NCBI GenBank assembly: GCA_035544635.1
Contig: DATKDQ010000371.1
Span: 1 to 6,141, forward strand
DNA from: DATAFT01 sp035544635
GTDB lineage: Bacteria; Acidobacteriota; Thermoanaerobaculia; Multivoradales; Multivoraceae
Direction: 5' to 3'
DNA length: 6,141 nucleotides
Shown here: positions 1-5,341 of the stretch, one piece after another
How positions within the stretch are numbered: the stretch's first letter is position 1
Layout of the letters: every line of letters starts with the position of its first letter
Made by a program: the position numbers and the translations under genes
The notes under the pieces: generated by a model
Seen by the model: only the letters and a program-made list of their open reading frames with translations
What the model was told of the DNA's origin: nothing
Databases searched by the model: none

Positions 1-2133
1 ACGGCGCTCGCCGCCGCCGGGGAGGCGCTCCTCGTCGCCGCGGGCTCCTCGATCTGGCGGCTGCCGCCGGGCGGCGCGTCCCCGGAGCGCCTGGCCACGC
101 TCGGTGCCGCCGTGATCTTCGATCTCGCGGTCAGGGGCGACGCCGTGCCGGTCGAGATCTTCGCGGCCACCCGCGACGGCGTGTACCTCCTCCGCGGCGA
201 CGCGAGCCGCCCCCGGCTCGCGCTCGAGCTCGAGCTCGGGGCGCGCCGCGTCGCCGTGGCGCCGCGCGGATGCCCGGTGGCGATCGCTGCCGAGGCCGGC
301 CTCTTGGTCGCCGACTGCGGCGCCAACGGCGATGCCTCCACCTGGACCCGCCTCCTGTCGCGCGCCGGGCGGCGGAGCTGGGCTCCGGTCGAGGTCGGTG
401 CGGTGGCCTTCGCCGGCGACGGCACGCTGTGGCTCGGCTCGCCGCAGGGCCTGGTGCGGCGTGACCCGGCGGGCGCGACCGTGCTCTACGACGGCGGCGA
501 CGGCCTGCCGTGGACCGACTTCACGGCCGCCGCGCCGGCGCCGGACGGAGGGGTGTGGCTCGGCACTCGTCTCGGCGCGATCCATCGCTTCGCCGAAGCC
601 GGCGCGGGCGATCGCGTGAGCGGCACCTGGGAGTACCGCCAGGGACGGCGCTGGCTGCCGCACGACGACGTACGCGACGTCGTCGTCGACGGCTCCGGCG
701 CGGCCTGGATGGCGACCGCGGGCGCGGTCGCGCGCATCGCGAGGGTGCCGATGACGCTGGCCGAGAAGGCGCGGTTCTTCGAGGCCGAGATCGATCGCTT
801 CCACCGGCGCACGCCCTACGGCTACGTCGACGCGGTGCGGCTCGGGGCGCCCGGTGACCGCGCGCGCTTCGAGCAGCGCTCGAGCGACAACGACGGGCTG
901 TGGACCGGGATGTACGGCGCGGCGGAGTGCTTCGCCTACGCGGCGACCCGGCGGCCGGAGGCCAGGGCGCGGGCCGACGCCGCGTTCCGCGCGCTCGCCT
1001 TCCTGTCCGAGGTGACGCAGGGCGGCTCGCATCCCGCGCCGCCGGGATTCGTCGCGCGCTCGATTCTCCCGACCAGCGGTCCCGACCCCAACGCCGGGCG
1101 ACTCGAGGAGGACCGCCGGCGCCGGCGCGAGGAGGACGCGCTGTGGAAGGTGATCACACCGCGCTGGCCGACCGACGCCTCGGGCCAGTGGTACTGGAAG
1201 ACCGACGCCAGCTCGGACGAGCTCGACGGACACTTCTTCCTCTATGCGCTCTACCACGATCTGGTGGCGGAGACCGAGGCGGAGCGCGCCGAGGTGCGCG
1301 CGGTCGTGACCGGCATCGTCGATCACCTGCTCGAGCACGACTACGCGCTCCACGATCACGACGGCGAGCCGACGCGGTGGGCGGTGTTCGGCCCGGCCCA
1401 GCTCAACCACGATCCCATGTGGTGGGGTGAGCGCGGGCTCAACTCGCTGTCGATCCTCTCCTACCTGCGCGTTGCGGCGCACGTGAGCCGCGCCGCCGGC
1501 GGCTCCGAGCGCTACGACCGCGCCGCCCGCGAGCTGATCGAACGACACGGCTATGCCGCCAACGTGCGGGTCCCGAAGATCCACACCGGCCCCGGCACCG
1601 GCAACCAGTCGGACGACGAGATGGCCTTCATGAGCTTCTGGAACCTGCTGCGCTACGAGCGCGATCCGGAGCTGCGGGCGCTGTGGGGCCACGCCTTCCA
1701 CCGCTACTGGTTGATGGAGCGGCCCGAGCGCAATCCCCTGTTCGCGTTCCTCTACGCGGCGAGCGTGCGCGGCCTCGCCTGGCGCGGCGCCTTCGACACC
1801 ACCGCGTTCGGCCTCGACTCCGACGACGAAGCGCTCGAGGACGCGATCGACACGCTCGAGCGCTATCCGCTCGACCGCGTCGACTGGGCGTTGCGCAACA
1901 GCCATCGTCACGACGTGGTGCTGCTCGCCACCGACCCCGACGACGGCCGCGGCGGCGCGCGCGGCCGGCGGCACGACGGCAAGGTGCTCCCGATCGACGA
2001 GCGCTTCGTCGATCACTGGAACCACGATCCCTGGCGTCTCGACCATGGAGGCGAGGGCCGGAAGCTCGGTGACGGCGCGAGCTTCCTTCTCCCCTACTAC
2101 CTCGGTCTCTACGAGGGCTTCCTGTCGGAGTGA
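1..2133 (+). CDS. Beta-propeller / alpha-alpha-toroid fusion protein, 5' end missing
   Basis: The reading frame is open from the first base to the TGA at 2131-2133, giving 710 visible residues. The GTG at 112 is internal, because coding sequence with propeller character continues upstream of it. Residues 1-246 hold six blade-like repeats. Their anchor strands (of the type W-L-G-[ST]-x-x-G) begin near residues 13, 55, 96, 145, 187 and 237, a regular spacing of 41-50, as in two-component-regulator-type propellers. Residues 250-710 are mainly helical. Conserved-looking motifs there are DNDGLW (296-301), SSDELDG (404-410), ERGLNSL (477-483), NQSDDE (535-540) and NSHRHD (633-638). This pattern resembles alpha/alpha-toroid (six-hairpin glycosidase-like) proteins annotated as hypothetical or propeller proteins in environmental bacteria; that resemblance is from memory. 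The many Asp, Glu, His and Trp residues in the motifs suggest a carbohydrate-binding or catalytic pocket, but no reaction can be assigned. A signal peptide would lie upstream of the window. The symporter gene follows after 34 bases. No kinase, receiver or DNA-binding domain is visible. Confidence 0.85.
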   Translation, partial: TALAAAGEALLVAAGSSIWRLPPGGASPERLATLGAAVIFDLAVRGDAVPVEIFAATRDGVYLLRGDASRPRLALELELGARRVAVAPRGCPVAIAAEAGLLVADCGANGDASTWTRLLSRAGRRSWAPVEVGAVAFAGDGTLWLGSPQGLVRRDPAGATVLYDGGDGLPWTDFTAAAPAPDGGVWLGTRLGAIHRFAEAGAGDRVSGTWEYRQGRRWLPHDDVRDVVVDGSGAAWMATAGAVARIARVPMTLAEKARFFEAEIDRFHRRTPYGYVDAVRLGAPGDRARFEQRSSDNDGLWTGMYGAAECFAYAATRRPEARARADAAFRALAFLSEVTQGGSHPAPPGFVARSILPTSGPDPNAGRLEEDRRRRREEDALWKVITPRWPTDASGQWYWKTDASSDELDGHFFLYALYHDLVAETEAERAEVRAVVTGIVDHLLEHDYALHDHDGEPTRWAVFGPAQLNHDPMWWGERGLNSLSILSYLRVAAHVSRAAGGSERYDRAARELIERHGYAANVRVPKIHTGPGTGNQSDDEMAFMSFWNLLRYERDPELRALWGHAFHRYWLMERPERNPLFAFLYAASVRGLAWRGAFDTTAFGLDSDDEALEDAIDTLERYPLDRVDWALRNSHRHDVVLLATDPDDGRGGARGRRHDGKVLPIDERFVDHWNHDPWRLDHGGEGRKLGDGASFLLPYYLGLYEGFLSE
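662..686. repeat. 10-bp perfect inverted repeat with 5-base loop
   Basis: The arms at 662-671 (ACGACGACGT) and 677-686 (ACGTCGTCGT) are exact reverse complements around a 5-base loop. The repeat lies inside the propeller coding region, between the fifth and sixth visible blades, where it encodes an Asp/Val-rich strand. The GAC/GTC codon run explains it easily, so a function is doubtful although the symmetry is real. Confidence 0.6.
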
Positions 2134-2158
2134 AGCGGGTGTCGCGCGCGAGAAGCTC

Positions 2159-2164
2159 GGTGAG
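2159..2164 (+). promoter_or_regulatory. Weak ribosome binding site for the symporter
   Basis: GGTGAG lies 3 bases before the ATG at 2168. It is a poor, close-set Shine-Dalgarno match. The ATG at 2168 is still preferred because the only upstream in-frame ATG (2045) lies well inside the preceding gene, and the residues between them lack membrane character. The 34-base spacer has no visible terminator or promoter, so co-transcription with the upstream gene is likely. Confidence 0.35.
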
Positions 2165-2167
2165 CGC

Positions 2168-3691
2168 ATGACGGACGGCGCGATCGGCCTCGCCGGCATC
2201 GACTACGCGATCGTCCTGATCTATCTCGCCGGGGTGGTCCTGGTCGGGACCTGGTTCGCGCGCTGGGTGCGCTCGCCCGGCGACCTGTTCCTCGCCGGAC
2301 GGGGACTCCCGTTCTGGGCGGTGGGCATGTCGATCGTGGTGAGCGACATCGGGGCCACCGACTTCATCGCGGTCGCCGGCGGCACCTATCGCTACGGCCT
2401 GGCGCAGGCCAACTTCGACTGGATCGGCTCGATGCCCGCCCTGCTGGTCGCGGCGTTCCTGTTCGTGCCGCTCTACTGGCGGGCGCGCGTCTACACCATC
2501 CCCGAGTTCCTCGGCCGCCGCTACAACGAAGCGGTGCGCACCTTTCTGGCTCTGGCCTGGGGCCTCATCCTGATCGCCAACCTCGCGATCATGCTCTACG
2601 CCACCTCCATCCTCCTGGGCAGCCTGCTGGGGTGGGATCCACTGGTCTCGATCTGGGTGGCTGCCCTGGTGGTCGGGATCTACACCACCAGCGGCGGCCT
2701 GGCGGCGGTGGTGATGACCGACGTGGTCCAGCTCGTGGTGATGTTCGTCGGCGGCACCGCGCTCGTGATCCGCGCGGTGTGGGAGGCGGGGGGACCGGCC
2801 GCGATCCGGGAGAGGGTGGTCGAGCGCGGCCCGGAGCTCGCCGATCATTTGAACCTGCTCCTGCCGCACGACTCGCCGACGCCGTTCCCCTGGTCGGGAA
2901 TCCTGCTCGGCCTCGGCATCGTGCTGTCGACGGCGTACTTCTCCGGCAACCAGGTGGTGGTGCAGCGCGCGCTGGGCGCGAAGAGCGAGTGGGACGCCAA
3001 GGCGGGGGTGCTGTTCGCGGCGTTCTTCAAGCTGTTCATCCCGCTCCTGGTCGCGGTCCCGGGTCTCGCCGCCCTGGTGCTCCTGCCGGAGCTCGACCGG
3101 CCCGACGCCGCGGTCCCGGAGCTGATCCGGCTCCTCCTGCCGCCCGGTCTGCGCGGGTTGATGTTCGCGGCCTTCCTCGCCGCGTTGATGTCGAGCGTCG
3201 ACTCCACGCTCAACTCGGCGTCGACGCTGTGGACCCAGGACGTCGTGCTCAAGGCCTACCGGGGCATCGCGCGCCGCGAGCTCCCGGAACGACGGGCCCT
3301 GGTGGTGGGCCGGGTGCTGAGCGTGGCGTTCCTGCTCGCGGCCGCGCTCTTAGCGCCCGAGATCGAGCGGCGCTTCGGCAACGTCTACAACGCCATCCAG
3401 ACCATGTTCTCGCTGATCCAGGGGCCGACGCTCGCCATCCTCCTCTTGGGGGTGACCTGGCGCCGCGCCACCGGATGGGGCGGCCTCGCCGGGTTGGCGA
3501 GTGGGGTGGGACTCGCGGTCGTCCTCAACCTGCCGTCGATGGCCGGCATCTTCCGTGCGCAGGAGCCCTTTCTCTTCGTCGCCTGGTGGTCGTTCGTATT
3601 CAGCCTGGTGGTGACGGTGGCGGTGAGCCTGGTGACGCCGCAGGGCGGCGATCACCGCCCGGAAGCAGCCGTGACAGGCTACGGATCGTGA
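2168..3691 (+). CDS. Sodium:solute symporter, SSS/SLC5 family, SGLT-like
   Basis: This 507-residue inner-membrane transporter probably couples Na+ entry to uptake of a small polar solute, most likely a sugar or cyclitol. About 13 or 14 hydrophobic segments run from residue 12 to 488. SSS hallmarks are visible: YTIPEF (109-114), TSGGLAAVV (174-182), NQVVVQR (261-267), K288 in FFKLFIP, and SSVDSTLNSAS (342-352). Aligned from memory with Vibrio SGLT and human SGLT1, S342/S343 match the Na2-site serines, D185 the Na+-linked aspartate, Y257 the gating tyrosine, and K288 and Q411 two sugar contacts. Other contacts differ: D65 replaces Gln/His, D84 replaces Glu, G87 replaces Ser/Thr and S254 replaces Asn/Thr. 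This supports SGLT-type transport of a substrate other than galactose or glucose. Length is normal for the family and the frame is intact. The stop codon overlaps the start of a small membrane protein gene. The ATG at 2168 was chosen because membrane-protein character begins there. Confidence 0.93.
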   Translation: MTDGAIGLAGIDYAIVLIYLAGVVLVGTWFARWVRSPGDLFLAGRGLPFWAVGMSIVVSDIGATDFIAVAGGTYRYGLAQANFDWIGSMPALLVAAFLFVPLYWRARVYTIPEFLGRRYNEAVRTFLALAWGLILIANLAIMLYATSILLGSLLGWDPLVSIWVAALVVGIYTTSGGLAAVVMTDVVQLVVMFVGGTALVIRAVWEAGGPAAIRERVVERGPELADHLNLLLPHDSPTPFPWSGILLGLGIVLSTAYFSGNQVVVQRALGAKSEWDAKAGVLFAAFFKLFIPLLVAVPGLAALVLLPELDRPDAAVPELIRLLLPPGLRGLMFAAFLAALMSSVDSTLNSASTLWTQDVVLKAYRGIARRELPERRALVVGRVLSVAFLLAAALLAPEIERRFGNVYNAIQTMFSLIQGPTLAILLLGVTWRRATGWGGLAGLASGVGLAVVLNLPSMAGIFRAQEPFLFVAWWSFVFSLVVTVAVSLVTPQGGDHRPEAAVTGYGS

Positions 3692-3924
3692 GGAGCTTCC
3701 TCCAGGCGGTGCTCGGCCCCTTCGACGCTCTCCTCGGCGCCATCCCGCTCGAGGCCGCCCGCTGGATCGTCGTCGGCTTCTTTCTCATCGCCGGAGCGGG
3801 CGCCCTCCTGGTGCCGCGGGCCTTCGTCTTTCGCGGCGCGCCGGACGATCGATGGCATCGCGACCTCCGGCTGTGGGCGATCCTGGTGCTGCTGCCGTAT
3901 CTTCTGATCTATGCCTTCCTCTGA
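3688..3924 (+). CDS. Small two-helix membrane protein, translationally coupled to the symporter
   Basis: This 78-residue protein starts at a GTG that overlaps the symporter TGA in a 4-base GTGA arrangement, typical of translational coupling. Two hydrophobic segments are visible, at about residues 24-43 and 62-78. A short polar stretch joins them (about 49-61, rich in Arg, Asp, His and Trp), and there is an amphipathic N-terminal region. The protein ends almost immediately after the second helix (LIYAFL). No catalytic motif is visible and no named family is recognised. The position and size recall the small partner proteins encoded beside some SSS carriers, such as YjcH (DUF485) next to the acetate permease ActP, but the sequence does not look like DUF485. 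A role as accessory or stabilising subunit of the symporter is inference. The frame continues open upstream inside the symporter gene, where its translation has no membrane character, which supports the start at 3688. Confidence 0.72.
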   Translation: MRSFLQAVLGPFDALLGAIPLEAARWIVVGFFLIAGAGALLVPRAFVFRGAPDDRWHRDLRLWAILVLLPYLLIYAFL

Positions 3925-4180
3925 TTCGAGTGGCGCCCCGCCCGGGCGCGACGCCACCTCGTCCGGGGTCCCGGAGCCGGCAGCGGGCGATCGCAGGCGC
4001 GATGCCGCCGTCGCCCGCATCCTCGGCGTCTTCTTCCTGGCGCTCGCCGCGCCGGTCGTCGCCGGGATCTGGTTCGCAACGCTTCCGATCGACCGCCTCC
4101 TCAACGTCGCGGCAGCGCTCGTCCTGGCGATTGCCGGTGGGTCGTTTTTGGCCTGGTCGACGAGGATGGCGCGCTTGTGA
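3911..4180 (+). CDS. Second small two-helix membrane protein
   Basis: This 89-residue protein starts at an ATG inside the last 14 bases of the preceding small gene, in another frame. Residues 1-34 are polar, rich in Ser, Pro, Gly and Arg, and probably disordered. Two hydrophobic segments follow, at about 36-56 and 63-83, separated by a short loop containing the residues TLPIDR. The tail is short and basic (RMARL). No good Shine-Dalgarno sequence precedes the ATG, which fits re-initiation after the upstream gene. No other plausible start exists before the first helix. The family is not recognised. Its overlap with gene 3 and closeness to the symporter suggest all three products act in the same membrane, perhaps as one complex; that is inference. 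Clean hydrophobic segments and the overlap architecture argue against a spurious reading frame. Confidence 0.68.
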   Translation: MPSSDSSGAPPGRDATSSGVPEPAAGDRRRDAAVARILGVFFLALAAPVVAGIWFATLPIDRLLNVAAALVLAIAGGSFLAWSTRMARL

Positions 4181-4261
4181 GCCGATCGCGAACGTGGAAG
4201 GATCGTGAGCTCCCCCCGAGAATCGGGCCTGCGGCCTGCCGGCGCAACCATGGAGGGCACG
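4181..4261. other. 81-base spacer, the largest gap in the window
   Basis: This stretch separates the membrane module from the LLM/aminotransferase pair. It contains a tandem duplication of the 7-mer GGCCTGC at 4226-4239. It also contains a purine-rich GGAAGGA at 4196-4202, just 2 bases before an in-frame GTG at 4205. No convincing -35/-10 promoter pair, operator palindrome or terminator hairpin with a T-run was seen. If the locus has an internal promoter or processing point, this is the most likely place. Confidence 0.45.
4252..4256 (+). promoter_or_regulatory. Ribosome binding site deciding the LLM enzyme start
   Basis: GGAGG sits 5 bases before the ATG at 4262 and is the best Shine-Dalgarno match near any start in this window. 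It favours 4262 over the in-frame alternatives: GTG 4205 (spacing of only 2 bases), ATG 4250 (overlaps the site) and ATG 4271 (spacing of 14 bases). Confidence 0.6.
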
Positions 4262-5341
4262 ATGAGAGCGATGAGGACGTCGATCGGGATCGGGGGCGCC
4301 GCGTCGGGGCGCGAGGACTGGAGCCGCGTCGTCGAGCTCGTGGTCGAGGCGGAGAAGCTCGGCGTGGACGCCGCGTGGTCGGCGGAAGCGTGGGGCCAGG
4401 ACGCGGTGTCGCCGCTGGCGTTTCTGGCCGCGCGCACGTCGCGGCTCCTTCTCGGCACCGGCATCATGCAGATCAGCGCCCGGGTTCCGGTGATGACCGC
4501 GATGACCGCGCTCACCATGGCCTCGATCTCGGGCGGTCGCTTCCTGCTCGGCCTCGGCGCCAGCGGCCCGCAGGTGGTCGAGGGTCTCCACGGCCGTTCC
4601 TTCGATCAGCCGCTCGCGCGGCTGCGCGAGACGGTCGAGATCGTGCGCATGGCGTGCCGCGGTGAGCGCATCGTCTATCACGGCCGCCACCACGAGCTGC
4701 CGCTCGCCGGAGGCGAGGGCAAGGCGTTGAAGCTGGCGCAGCCGCCCAACCCCGAGATCCCGATCTACCTCGCCACGCTGGGACCGCGCTCGCTCGAGGT
4801 CACCGGCGAGATCGCCGACGGCTGGCTCGGCACGTCGTTCACGCCCGAGCACGCCGAGGCGCACCTCGGCTACCTGCGCGCCGGCGCCGAGCGTGCGGGG
4901 CGCAAGCTCGAGGACCTCGATCTCGCCGCGGGCGGCACCGTCGGGTTCAGCGACGACGTCGAGCGGCTGGTGGCACAGCGCAAGCCGTACCTGGCGTTCA
5001 CGCTCGGGGCCATGGGCTCGCGCAAGACCAACTTCTACAACGACGCCTACCGCCGCGGCGGGTTCGCCGACGCCGCGATCGAGGTGCAGCGGCTGTGGCT
5101 CGAGGGCAAGCGCGACGAGGCCGCGGCCCGGGTGCCCGACGAGATGGTGCTCCAGAGCTCGCTGCTGGGCACCGAGGCGATGGTGCGCGAGCGCGTGCGG
5201 AAGTATCGCGACGCGGGGATCACCATGCTGCGGCTCGATCCGCTCGGGGAGACCCCGAGCGAGCGGCTCGACACGCTTGGCCGCGCGCTCGAGATCGTGC
5301 GCCAGGAGTGCGCGACGGCACGAGACGCGGCGGCGGGGTGA
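4262..5341 (+). CDS. Luciferase-like (LLM class) oxidoreductase, probably F420-dependent
   Basis: This 359-residue cytoplasmic enzyme has the bacterial-luciferase-like TIM-barrel fold, whose members use FMN or coenzyme F420 for hydride transfer or monooxygenation. Visible landmarks are the N-terminal strand with TSIGIGG (6-12), LLLGTGIMQISAR (62-74), the family signature ISGGRFLLGLGASGPQ (89-104), the substrate-side loop HGRSF (110-114), PEIPIYLATLGPRSLE (164-179), and ADGWLGTSFTPEH (185-197). A C-terminal stretch includes NFYND (257-261) and VPDEMV (291-296). The ASGPQVVEGLHG signature and the NFYN/VPDE region resemble mycobacterial-type F420-dependent LLM proteins more than FMN monooxygenases; this is recalled, not searched. 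Substrate is unknown. The N-terminal extension that a start at 4205 would add does not look like part of the fold, so the ATG at 4262 behind GGAGG is preferred. The stop overlaps the aminotransferase start by 4 bases, so the two products are probably made together and may act on the same compound. Confidence 0.88.
   Translation: MRAMRTSIGIGGAASGREDWSRVVELVVEAEKLGVDAAWSAEAWGQDAVSPLAFLAARTSRLLLGTGIMQISARVPVMTAMTALTMASISGGRFLLGLGASGPQVVEGLHGRSFDQPLARLRETVEIVRMACRGERIVYHGRHHELPLAGGEGKALKLAQPPNPEIPIYLATLGPRSLEVTGEIADGWLGTSFTPEHAEAHLGYLRAGAERAGRKLEDLDLAAGGTVGFSDDVERLVAQRKPYLAFTLGAMGSRKTNFYNDAYRRGGFADAAIEVQRLWLEGKRDEAAARVPDEMVLQSSLLGTEAMVRERVRKYRDAGITMLRLDPLGETPSERLDTLGRALEIVRQECATARDAAAG

Noticed and set aside
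112..114. GTG at 112 as the start of the first gene
   Set aside because: The frame is open to base 1, and residues 1-37 carry another blade-like repeat (LLVAAGSSIWRL), so the real start lies upstream of the window.
2045..2167. Longer symporter start at the ATG at 2045
   Set aside because: It would overlap the upstream gene by 89 bases and add a 41-residue polar extension unlike any SSS N-terminus. Membrane character starts just after the ATG at 2168.
2134..2167. Possible terminator or promoter between the first gene and the symporter
   Set aside because: The gap is only 34 bases, with no stem plus T-run and no recognisable -35/-10 pair.
1628..2869. Long open frame on the - strand (413 codons)
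   Set aside because: It spans two convincing + strand genes. Its translation is a low-complexity mix of Arg, His, Asp, Gly and Glu without domain character, the usual antisense shadow in high-GC DNA.
2632..3687. Upstream extension of the first small membrane gene in the same frame
   Set aside because: Within the symporter gene this frame gives Gly/Arg/Pro-rich shadow sequence. Hydrophobic segments appear only after the GTG at 3688.
4177..4665. Open frame starting with a GTGA overlap after the second small gene
   Set aside because: The overlap looks tempting, but the translation is Arg/Gly/Asp-rich shadow sequence and lies in a different frame from the LLM enzyme, which has clear motifs over the same bases.
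3785..4864. Open frame on the - strand (359 codons) covering the small genes
   Set aside because: Considered because the + strand genes here are short. The antisense translation is Arg-rich and lacks structure, while the + frames show clean membrane segments and overlap architecture.
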